A stretch of 24,128 nucleotides of DNA from Tritrichomonas musculus (Eukaryota; Parabasalia; Tritrichomonadida; Tritrichomonadidae). Below the pieces are notes generated by a model. It saw only the letters and a program-made list of their open reading frames with translations, ran no database searches and was not told where the DNA came from. Positions 9,405 through 17,482 of this stretch are shown here, in pieces. The first letter of the stretch is position 1; each line of letters begins with the position of its first letter. A program made the translations under genes and the position numbers. The DNA lies in NCBI GenBank assembly GCA_039105265.1, contig JAPFFF010000381.1, positions 1-24,128 of the forward strand, in the 5' to 3' direction.

Positions 9405-11507
9405 ATGAAAGTTTGTGGATACAACGACAATTTCAGACTTAACGAAGCATCAAACAACAACTCAACTTCAGGAGAACAATGCATCAGCCCGCCATGCGAC
9501 TCCCATCTCAACATTTCTTCACTTTCCTCTTTTTCAGCGTGCTCTAGTCACACGATTTTTATTACAAAAGAAGGACAAGGCTATGCAGTAGGTAATAATA
9601 AAGATGGGCAAATCCTTGGAACGCATAAGAAAGAAGTTATTTCTAAAGAAGAACTCGTTGAACTGAAAGACAAGGAAGGTCGTCCTTGCCAACTTATTTC
9701 AGCTGTTTGTGGCGATTATTACACTCTGTACCTTTTTTCTAGTTCCAGTTCAAAGAACAACCAGCTTGCATATGCTCATTCATCACACGAAAGCGGCACT
9801 CCAGTTTTTGTGAACATAAATGGTCACAATCTTATTCATCTTTTTGGTGGCTTTTACACAGCAGCAGCAGTCGACACAGAAGGATCAATATTTTATATAA
9901 CAACAGGAGACATGGAGGCAGGAAGAGAGAATATTGAAAAGTCAGTCCTTCCACAGAGTGAGAAGCCAGTCAGCATCGCCTGCTGCATGTCATTCGTCAT
10001 TGCATCTGGCTCGAGTGGTCGAGTCTTCTGTGCAAATGTTCCATATGATAGTGAGGCAGGTGGGAAATTGACATTTGGAATAGTGAAAGAACTTGAAGGA
10101 AAAGAAATCATCGAAGTGTCAGGCATATCTGGTCACTGTCTGGCAGTTTGTAAAGATGGGCGAGTCTTTGTCCGCGGATCAGATTGGCGTGGCCGTCTGG
10201 GACTGGGAGGACGATCATCAGCAAGCGAATTCACAGAAATTTCAGGACTGAAACACAAAATCATTTCAGCCTCAGCTGGCGGTGCTCATTCACTTTTCAT
10301 GACATCAGAAGGGAAGGTCCTCGCGTGTGGACGTAACGGTTATGGCCAGCTCCTCACCGCTGAACCAGGTTCCGATATTTCCACACCAGCTGAGACAACG
10401 ATCAGAGGCGGTGCTTCATTCTGCATTGCAGGAAGTGGTATTTCATTTGTTTTTGTTGGAACAGAACCGCCAGCAAACACGCCAAACAGGCGAATCAAAG
10501 AAAAAGTGGCAGACACCACAAACGATGAAATTTTGAGACTTAAAGAAGAGATTGCATTACTCAAAGAAGAGAACTCGAAACAGAAAGAAGAGATTTCGAG
10601 GCTTCGTCATCAGCAGTCGGGCAGCAGTTCGAGTAACAAAAACGGTTTTTCCATTCTTGAAAGGAGTACGATTGACAGTCTAAAAGTGACACGCGAACTT
10701 GGATTTGGAGGGATGGGAAAAGTGTCAGAAGTTGTGAAGGAGGTGAAGTACGCGCTGAAGGAGATGAATGTGAGAGACGCGAGTGTTTCGCAGCAGCGTC
10801 GATTCATCGGCGAGTACGAGAAGCTGAGCATGCTCGAGCACCCGAACATCGTCCGCGCGTTTGGGATGTGCCTGAGCGACGCGGAGCACCCGCCGTCGAT
10901 CCTTCTCGAGCTTTGCGCTTGCGACCTTGCTTCTCTTCTGAGGAGCGGGAAGCAGGAGGAAGCTTCGATTGCGTTTATGGCGTACGAGATTGCGGAAGCG
11001 ATGCGCTACGTCCACAAGCGTGGCCTGATTCACCGCGACCTGAAGCCATCGAACATCCTGATCGGAAGCGACGGCGGGATCCGCGTGAGCGACTTCGGAA
11101 TTGCGACTCTTCAGTCGACGGACGATCAAAGCACGACATCAGTCGGCGGGACACAAAAGTTCATGGCGCCAGAACTTTTGAGGGAAGAAAAATACGACGA
11201 GAAAGTTGACGTTTACTCGTTCGGCGTTCTGCTTTTCTTCATTGTGAGCGGCGGCGAAATGCCGCGAATCAGCATCATCGACATCGGGACCGGGAAGAAG
11301 GCCCGAATTCCAAGCAGCTTCACCGACGTCTCGCGCAGAATCATCGACGCGTGCTGGAACTTTGATCCCAAGAAACGTCCGAGCTTTGAATCTATTTTGA
11401 ATGAACTCGATAAGAACGACTACAAAGTTGTTGATCTTTCAGAATCGGAAGTTCATGAAGTCCGTAACTCAGTCAGCGAACACAAAAAGAAACTTCCAAA
11501 GTATTGA
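9405..11507 (+). CDS. RCC1-like propeller / coiled-coil / TKL-like protein kinase (copy 2)
   Basis: A 700-residue paralogue of the kinase at 2765. Residues 1-370 align without gaps to copy 1 with 34 substitutions (about 91% identity), so the RCC1-like propeller is nearly the same. The linker is shorter, with a brief coiled coil at 373-401. The kinase domain covers about 426-669: glycine loop GFGGMGKV 433-440, Lys in ALK (K452), HRD 543-545, HRDLKPSN with N550, DFG 563-565 and APE 588-590. All catalytic residues are present, and HRDLKPSN is typical of TKL or tyrosine-kinase-like enzymes. The C-terminal tail (670-700) is charged and absent from copy 1. The kinase half is G+C-rich relative to the rest. 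Its 3' flank shares the repeated segment found behind copy 1. The function is unknown; a cytosolic signalling kinase with a propeller as sensor or scaffold is inferred. Confidence 0.85.
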   Translation: MKVCGYNDNFRLNEASNNNSTSGEQCISPPCDSHLNISSLSSFSACSSHTIFITKEGQGYAVGNNKDGQILGTHKKEVISKEELVELKDKEGRPCQLISAVCGDYYTLYLFSSSSSKNNQLAYAHSSHESGTPVFVNINGHNLIHLFGGFYTAAAVDTEGSIFYITTGDMEAGRENIEKSVLPQSEKPVSIACCMSFVIASGSSGRVFCANVPYDSEAGGKLTFGIVKELEGKEIIEVSGISGHCLAVCKDGRVFVRGSDWRGRLGLGGRSSASEFTEISGLKHKIISASAGGAHSLFMTSEGKVLACGRNGYGQLLTAEPGSDISTPAETTIRGGASFCIAGSGISFVFVGTEPPANTPNRRIKEKVADTTNDEILRLKEEIALLKEENSKQKEEISRLRHQQSGSSSSNKNGFSILERSTIDSLKVTRELGFGGMGKVSEVVKEVKYALKEMNVRDASVSQQRRFIGEYEKLSMLEHPNIVRAFGMCLSDAEHPPSILLELCACDLASLLRSGKQEEASIAFMAYEIAEAMRYVHKRGLIHRDLKPSNILIGSDGGIRVSDFGIATLQSTDDQSTTSVGGTQKFMAPELLREEKYDEKVDVYSFGVLLFFIVSGGEMPRISIIDIGTGKKARIPSSFTDVSRRIIDACWNFDPKKRPSFESILNELDKNDYKVVDLSESEVHEVRNSVSEHKKKLPKY

Positions 11508-11517
11508 AATAAATCTT

Positions 11518-11928
11518 TTGAGATGACTAATAATAACTAACTCTACTAATAAACTTTTTTATTTTGATTTTTATGTTTTTAAAACTTTTTTTTTTTTTGT
11601 ATTTTAAAGCAAACTTTTTGAATGATTTGATCGAGCAGAGTTAGTCAAAAAAAAAAAAGATTTCAACGAATTGACTTGATTTTGGTATGATATATATTAT
11701 AAAGAATTTTGATTAATATTTTCCTGTTTTTAAATCATGAGATTAATCACAAATCGATAAAAAAGCATTGAAAAAAGTCCAAAAAAGTTGTGAAGTTCAG
11801 TTCATTTTTGTCAATAAATAATAAAAATTGAGATATATATTAAAAGTCAAATACATTATCTACATATGCATTATTTATTGATTAATGACATTAAATTTCT
11901 TTTATCACAATACACAACACATTTTAAG
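11518..11928 (+). repeat. duplicated flank segment, copy C (diverged)
   Basis: A diverged, indel-bearing relative of 5095-5882 and 6640-7374, lying directly behind RCC1-kinase copy 2. The core 11824-11928 aligns to 5776-5880 and 7264-7368 without gaps and shares ATTAAAAGTCAAATA. Patches of similarity to copy A may continue to about 12030. Confidence 0.6.
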
Positions 11929-12506
11929 GCCGATATACGCATTCAATGGCAAAAATTTTGAATTGTATTTATTTCATGAGTCAGACAATATCAAATGGTG
12001 AAAACGTGTTCATTGAATTCCAAAAGTCTCATACATACTATATATTTATAAAATCGCATTTCGAACAAAGTAAGTCAAATTTTCAGATATTATGTATTCA
12101 ATTAAATTCAAAAATAAATTGACTAATTTTTCAATATTAGTTTATTGAATTAGTCATTCTATGATATAAAATGTTTAACAAATAAATAATGCATATATAT
12201 TCGATTTATTTTTTCATTTTCTTTAAAATTTACGAAATCAATCAAATTATTTAAATGAAGAACAAAAGAAAAAGAATAATAAGATGTTTTAAAAAATCCA
12301 AGAAGGTTTAATATGCTATAAAAACTATGTGTATGATTCATCGAAATCATTTCTTTTTGAAAACAATACAATTGAAAAAGTGAAAATTCCAGAGATTCTT
12401 TCAAATAATTTAATCTGATAAAAATCTAAAAACTGAACTTAAATAAATATATTCATTTTTTATTATCAATTAACAATGCTAAATTGTAGATTTATGATTT
12501 GTAGAA
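11929..12506. other. gene-free region, possible coding debris
   Basis: AT-rich. On the plus strand, 12225-12413 reads protein-like phrases broken by stops (for example NNTIEKVKIPEILSNNLI), which may be gene debris. The overlapping minus-strand 81-codon frame (12159-12404) has no family features and is not accepted. Confidence 0.35.
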
Positions 12507-12765
12507 TTAAGGTACAAATCCAGTACTTATTTTTTGAACAGGAGAACGTTTATTATTTGAATAGTTGCATGTCTCTGAAAAAGTTTAAATTGACTAGGTT
12601 TGTTTTTGACACTTATTTTACAATTTAAATAAACATTATGACATGTTATATGAAATGGATGGAAATAATCGTTTTTTATTTAACACGTCATTTTATTTTT
12701 TTATTTATTCTCAAAGAATGTCAAAAAAAATTGCGGTTACTAAACGTACTGGATTTGTACCTTAA
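12507..12765. mobile_element. small MITE-like element in TTAA with 16-20-bp inverted ends
   Basis: TTAA followed by GGTACAAATCCAGTAC (12511-12526) is the exact reverse complement of 12746-12761 followed by TTAA (12762-12765). TTAA is its own complement, so it could be the target duplication, as in piggyBac-like elements, or part of the ends. The interior, about 220 bases, is non-coding. Related end sequences occur at 15109-15139 and 15222-15237. Confidence 0.6.
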
Positions 12766-13024
12766 AAGATTTACTTACAAAGTTGCCTTTTTTTTTTTAT
12801 AATTGCTTATTCAGAATTTTTTTTTTTATGTGTGTATTTCTAATGAAATTAAAATAAAAATAAAGCTCATTTGGTGGAACAAGAGGCTTTGAGAGCTGAA
12901 TCCTTTGGATATGGGTATCTTAATAATGATTTAGTTATACTTTATCTTGTAAAATTCAAATCATTTTGTGATTTATAGCATTATATATACCGTATTTTAA
13001 AAAATAAATATCAAGTTTATTATA
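12766..13024. other. short spacer with a small open stretch
   Basis: T-rich start, then a plus-strand stretch at about 12850-12980 that stays open (HLVEQEALRAESFGYGYLNN) without a start codon. This may be debris of a gene I cannot name. Nothing else is visible. Confidence 0.3.
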
Positions 13025-13469
13025 AAAACCCAAATAAATCTGTATCAGAAAATTCTTTCAATTTCTTAATTGAAATTTGAGAGGCAAAATTTGTTTTGAA
13101 ATTACATTCAATTGAAATGTCGAACATATCAATCATTATTTCTACAATTTCAAATCGCCTATTAAAAATGATGATGGTTGGATTGAATTCGATTTCTTGA
13201 ACAGAAAGGTCCAAATAATATCATATACAATATGTACATATTTTATTGGATCAAATGATGACGTTTATTGGGACATAATCGATATGGAAAAGAATAGAAA
13301 AGAGCTGAATGGAAGTAACAAACAAAGTTATTTACTATGCAATAAAAACAATAGGAAGTTTTACAGGTACATCCGTTTCGTCCAGTTCCAATCTTGGGGA
13401 AACCAGATTGGCAACAACTTCATTTATTTATCATGCATAGAATTGTTTGGATCAATTTTTTCACCATGA
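13025..13469 (+). pseudogene. decayed discoidin-like (F5/8 type C-like) domain gene
   Basis: The plus strand from about 13112 reads INHYFYNFKSPIKNDDGWIEFDF, then NRKVQIISYTI, a broken GSND-x3-WDIID region, NRKFYRYIRFVQ and LSCIELFGSI, ending at TGA 13467-13469. This is the pattern of the discoidin-like domain common in trichomonad proteins (WI-FDF-RKVQI-SY-I, FYRYIRF, SIEFFG). A stretch equivalent to about ten residues around the usual NWVIEGSND is missing, and a TGA at about 13109 with a frame change cuts it from an upstream piece (about 13025-13105, SVSENSFNFLIEI). It is a relic of a larger gene. The overlapping minus-strand 64-codon frame is a shadow. Confidence 0.55.
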
Positions 13470-14082
13470 AATCAATAAATACTAAATATATGAAATAAAA
13501 ATTATTATTTTTATTGCAAGTTGTTTAATTAAATGTATTATTCAAAAAAAATTTCTTTTGAAACATAACGATATATCAACAAGAAAATTGATAAGTAAGC
13601 GAATGTCTCATTATGATGAAAATAAATTTATTCTTTTTGTTATTAAAAATTGAATGAATTATTTGATTTTTTCAATATATTTTTTGGAAAGTAAGATAAA
13701 ATATAGAAAAAGTTAAAATCATATTTGATTTTAACTATGAACATATATTCACAAAGATCAATTATATAGATTTAAAAGATGCTAATTATTCCTAACATCA
13801 TTGATTTTTTTATTGGAAAAGCAAACAATATCTAGCTAAATATACTTAATATCGTTGAGTATTATTTTTTGATTATTTCCCCTATTATCATAATGATGTA
13901 CATGCATTTCAATTGATTATGAATTAATGATTTGATATTTTAGTGAGCTTGGTAGAATTTAGTCACCAAAATATCGTTAAAAAGGATGCAAAAGAAAATA
14001 AAGAATAAAGATTAATATTGTAATCATTATTTTTTATTATCTATCATTATCAGAACAAATACGAGAATTAAATTGCAAATTA
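13470..14082. other. gene-free AT-rich region
   Basis: I see no coding frame, RNA gene or repeat structure worth naming. It presumably contains the 3' end of the ubiquitin-like gene at 14083, transcribed leftward. Confidence 0.5.
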
Positions 14083-14310
14083 TTAATCAAGCCATAAAAT
14101 TGATGATATCAGTAATGAATTATCTTTCAAGTTATATGAATCAATGGTGTCGTTATCATCTAATAGCCTGTCATTGTAAATTAATGCTGACACTTTTGGA
14201 TCTATCTTTGATTCAACTTCAAACCTTTTTTTAAGACTAAAAATCGTTTCCTTTGGGTCAACCTCATAATGGATCACGCGTCCTGATGGAAGACAAATAT
14301 CGATTTTCAT
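14083..14310 (-). CDS. small ubiquitin-like domain protein
   Basis: A 75-residue protein that is a ubiquitin-like fold from end to end: MKIDICLPSGR, then VDPKETIFSLKKRF (the helix), ALIYNDRLLDDNDTI (the Lys/Arg-Leu-Leu-Asp-Asp region) and YNLKDNSLLI. It ends in WLD and has no C-terminal Gly-Gly, so it is not expected to be conjugated. It may be a free-standing adaptor that binds UBA-type or proteasomal partners. The start is supported by a TCATT initiator 12 bases upstream on the same strand. It resembles the UBL of the Rad23-like gene at 17483 only at family level. It could also be a shortened copy of a larger UBL protein. Confidence 0.75.
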   Translation of the reverse strand: MKIDICLPSGRVIHYEVDPKETIFSLKKRFEVESKIDPKVSALIYNDRLLDDNDTIDSYNLKDNSLLISSILWLD

Positions 14311-15087
14311 TTAAAAAAAAATGAATTTTTTGTTTTTATAAATTGAATGATTGAAAGTAAGAATTTCTGTTTGTAAGTTAAGGTTTTGAGAGAATTTTTT
14401 AAAACTAGAATTGCACTATATTTCAATAAAAATTATAGATTTTTTTATTCTTTTCTATAAATTTATAATTAAATGAGTTAAATTTCTTTAGAGCAAAATA
14501 TAACTTTAATTAGCAAAAAAAATTAAAATATGATATAATAATAATAATGAAAAATCGTTTGGTTTTGTATTTATAATAATTTAAGATTGATGTAATTTAC
14601 TCATGTTGAAAAAAATGATAGTTTTTTTATTCAGTTCTTTCTATTTTTATTAGATTAGTTTATAACACCTAAATTTTAACAATTCAAAAACATAAACGAA
14701 TTCTTTCAATTTTATACAGTTGAATTCAAATTTATTCATTTTTTTTAGAGATTTTGAATAACCATCATTATTATTTTGATAGATTAACAAAAAATAATAT
14801 ATTGAAAAATCTATCGTATGATGTATATAATGATAATTCATTCGTTTGTTTTTTGATAATTAAAATCAAACTTTAAATTAGTTTTAATAATTTATCTCAA
14901 TATTTTTTGGATTTGAATTTGAATATCAAAAAAATGTTATTATTTCTAAAAATAAATTACTTTCTAATTAATAAAACAACTTATCTATTTTATAATATCA
15001 TTACATATTATAAATATTCTATTTTATTAACTTTTTATCCTTTAGATTATTTCTTTTTGCTTTATTATTTTTATATAAAATACAATC
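14311..15087. other. gene-free AT-rich region
   Basis: Extremely AT-rich. The minus-strand frame 14650-14841 and plus-strand frame 14907-15131 are low-complexity Ile/Tyr/Asn or Leu/Tyr runs without family features. Apart from the initiator of the ubiquitin-like gene at its left end, nothing is visible. Confidence 0.5.
14320..14324 (-). promoter_or_regulatory. initiator (Inr) TCATT of the ubiquitin-like gene
   Basis: On the minus strand TCATT has its A opposite 14322, 12 bases before the ATG at 14310. It fits the consensus TCA(+1)Py(T/A) and the short 5' leader typical of trichomonads. Confidence 0.6.
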
Positions 15088-15237
15088 TGTACCTCTCCAC
15101 CAAAAATATTGCCGTTTCTAAATGTACTTGATTTGTACCTCTCCACCAACTAGATTTGGCAGTAAACGTTTTGAAAAAATGGAGAACATTTATTATTATT
15201 ATTATTTTTTAACTCTTCAATGTACTTGATTTGTACC
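15088..15237. repeat. related MITE-end repeats and short direct repeat
   Basis: GTACTTGATTTGTACC occurs at 15124-15139 and 15222-15237 and resembles the right end of the element at 12507-12765; 15109-15139 matches 12731-12761 at 27 of 31. GGAGAACATTTATTATT (15181-15197) matches 12541-12557 with one mismatch. TGTACCTCTCCACCA occurs at 15088-15102 and 15134-15148. This is probably a rearranged or nested remnant of the same small-element family. A TTA microsatellite lies at about 15190-15205. Confidence 0.55.
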
Positions 15238-15540
15238 CAATGAAATTTTCTCTATTGATCCATTTTTCATTTATGCAACTGTCAAATGGTGGAATAATTA
15301 TTCAACTATTCAATATGGTCTCAAATTTCTGCTTCAAAGGCAGATATGATTATCATTACTTAAAAGAATTACTTGACAAAAATAAAATAAATAAATAAAA
15401 AAAGATTTTGCATAAATTATACTTTACATTTATTTGAAATCCTTTTGAATACTTTTCTTTGAAATCTTCTTAAAATTTCTGAAAGAAAGGTTATCAAAAG
15501 ATTTGAATGAAGTTTCATCACGATACATTGACTACATGTT
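15238..15540. other. gene-free 3' flank of the BspA-like gene
   Basis: AT-rich, no coding frame; probably the downstream region of the leftward-transcribed BspA-like gene. Confidence 0.45.
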
Positions 15541-17031
15541 TTATATATTTAATTTAACATTATTTGCGTTTTCAAAATGATCATTATCGTTTTTATTGTC
15601 TTCATTCTGATTGTCGTTGTTGTTATTTATATCAGCCACTTCATGTATGTCGTGCAGCGTGTTTGTTGTCAGTGTATCTTCATCGAGATGAAGGCCTCTT
15701 CTTCTGAGCGAAAAGAAGTAAATAAGAAGGACAATGACGGCAATAGAAAAGACAACACAAGCAACAATGATGCCAACAACAGCACCAGAACTTAATTTCT
15801 TTTTTTTCACGTTTCTTTCAGTAGCGAGCGGCTCTTGAGTTGGCTCTTGTGACACATCAGATGATGCCTCAAATATTTCCGTTATATTCAATTCTGACGG
15901 TTGCTCAGAAAAAGTCGTTGTTATTTCTGTTGTCTGAAAAAATTCTGAGCTTTCTATTGAATTAATTTCAATTGAATTGATTTCTGTCTCAATTTCAGAA
16001 GACGGTTCTTCCTGTGAAATTGATGAAGATACTTCTTCTTCTTCAATGTACGAAATAGGATAACCGAAAAAAGTGTCATTTGTGAAATCACGTGTAACAA
16101 AAATGACTTGATTGTCAGGAAACGGATTTTCGCCGCATTCTGGAACGTCTTTTCCATAATAAATCACTTTGGAAAAGTTGGTTGTTCTAAAGGCTTCGCT
16201 TCCAAGTTTCTTCAATTCTGAGTTTATGACCAAATTGCCATTCAAATTTGAACAGCCTTGAAAAGCATAAGACTCAATATTTTCAACACTGCTTGGTATA
16301 TCGAGTGATCCTGACAAACCAATACAATTGTAAAAAGCAGATGATCCAATGGTTTTTAAAGTTGATGGAAACGTGATTTTACCGTTTATTTGAGAGCAGT
16401 AAGCAAATTCGTTATTATCGATGACTGATGAAAAAATTAATTGGCTCGTGTCAGTAATTTCAGGATGCTTGCATTGATCAATTAGCATGCTTTCTGTTGG
16501 AGTCTCTGTTGGGGTCTCTATTGGAGTCGGCTCTTCTGTAATGATCTCGGTTGGAGTTTCTGTCATTGAGGGAGTTGGAGGATCCGTAATTTCTGGTATT
16601 GATTCATTGATCAATTGGTCAAAGTCACCTTTTATAACAGGATGGCCACATAAAGTTTGTAACGTAAAGAATTTGTCTGTCACATAAATTGGTATATCAG
16701 GAAGAGAGCCTAGTTCGCAACTAACATTACTATATCCTTTATAAATTACACGTAAAAAATTGGTTCCATAAAATGCTTGATTTCCAATTTTGTCCATATT
16801 ATTTTCAAAAATTAAATTGCCATATAATCCAGAACAACCGTAAAATGCTCTTTCATCTATTGAATTGATTTGGGATGTAATAGTCAATTGACCTTTAATT
16901 TGTGAACAATCCATATAATTTTCTTTTGGTATTTCTCCAATTGGAAAGATAAGTTCTGAAGTATCTGTAATTTCTATATATTTGCATTTTGATATCGAAT
17001 GGTATATTAAAAAAGAATAAACGAATAGCAT
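15541..17031 (-). CDS. BspA-like leucine-rich-repeat surface protein, type I membrane
   Basis: A 496-residue predicted surface protein. Residues 1-16 are hydrophobic and look like a signal peptide. Residues 17-135 and 186-330 are two copies of a module with BspA/TpLRR-type repeats: both start near EITDTS(E/Q)LIF, share CSQI(K/N)G(Q/K), and contain AFYGCSGL, AFYNCIGL and AFQGCSNL phrases, then TNF-x-(R/K)VIY. A Pro/Thr/Glu repeat linker (146-181) joins them. A Ser/Glu/Thr-rich stalk (331-410) leads to one transmembrane segment (about 413-441, GAVVGIIVACVVFSIAVIVL) followed by RRR and a 51-residue Asn/Asp-rich cytoplasmic tail. BspA-like proteins form a very large family in trichomonads and are linked to adhesion to host cells and bacteria. 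A TCATT at 17070-17074 lies 41 bases upstream of the ATG. The ligand is unknown. Confidence 0.88.
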   Translation of the reverse strand: MLFVYSFLIYHSISKCKYIEITDTSELIFPIGEIPKENYMDCSQIKGQLTITSQINSIDERAFYGCSGLYGNLIFENNMDKIGNQAFYGTNFLRVIYKGYSNVSCELGSLPDIPIYVTDKFFTLQTLCGHPVIKGDFDQLINESIPEITDPPTPSMTETPTEIITEEPTPIETPTETPTESMLIDQCKHPEITDTSQLIFSSVIDNNEFAYCSQINGKITFPSTLKTIGSSAFYNCIGLSGSLDIPSSVENIESYAFQGCSNLNGNLVINSELKKLGSEAFRTTNFSKVIYYGKDVPECGENPFPDNQVIFVTRDFTNDTFFGYPISYIEEEEVSSSISQEEPSSEIETEINSIEINSIESSEFFQTTEITTTFSEQPSELNITEIFEASSDVSQEPTQEPLATERNVKKKKLSSGAVVGIIVACVVFSIAVIVLLIYFFSLRRRGLHLDEDTLTTNTLHDIHEVADINNNNDNQNEDNKNDNDHFENANNVKLNI

Positions 17032-17069
17032 AAAGCTACCAAATTATAAAAAATGTAAAAAATTATATA

Positions 17070-17074
17070 AATGA
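17070..17074 (-). promoter_or_regulatory. candidate initiator (Inr) of the BspA-like gene
   Basis: TCATT on the minus strand with its A opposite 17072, 41 bases before the ATG at 17031. It fits the consensus, but the leader would be longer than those of the other genes here. Confidence 0.3.
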
Positions 17075-17472
17075 TATTGAAATTTTGTTTTGATAATTGA
17101 AAAAGCTGGGATAGTTTGAAACAAAACTATGTTTGAATATTTAGAAAAATCTTTTTAAATATTAACTTTTTCTCTAATATAAAGTTATAATTAGACATCT
17201 TAAAATGAATTCAGTATTAGTAAATAATATTGTACATTCTTTTTTTTTAAATTTTAAAATGATTAAATTGAATTAAAAAATTTGATTTTATGAAAAAAAT
17301 TCATTACTTAAAATAAGAAGGCAATATGAATTTAAAATAATGTTATATATTTAACTAATTTTCATTCAATAAAAAAATATTGCTTAATTCAAAATGATTA
17401 TTTTGATTGATAAACTATTCAAAAAATTGAGTGTTTATTCCCGATAAGAAACCGATATGTTCTATAAAAATT

Positions 17473-17477
17473 TCATT
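17473..17477 (+). promoter_or_regulatory. initiator (Inr) TCATT of the Rad23-like gene
   Basis: TCATT with A at 17475, 8 bases before the ATG at 17483. It fits the trichomonad consensus and spacing. Confidence 0.6.
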
Positions 17478-17482
17478 TTCAA

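Larger units (their letters stand above)
17032..17482. other. divergent promoter region between BspA-like and Rad23-like genes
   Basis: AT-rich, non-coding. It must hold the promoters of both divergent genes. The only short signals I can support are the two initiator candidates listed separately. Confidence 0.5.

Noticed and set aside
10725-11209. 134-codon minus-strand and 113-codon plus-strand frames in the kinase domain of copy 2
   Set aside because: Shadows of the G+C-rich kinase coding sequence; their protein sequences are Arg/Pro-rich and without family features.
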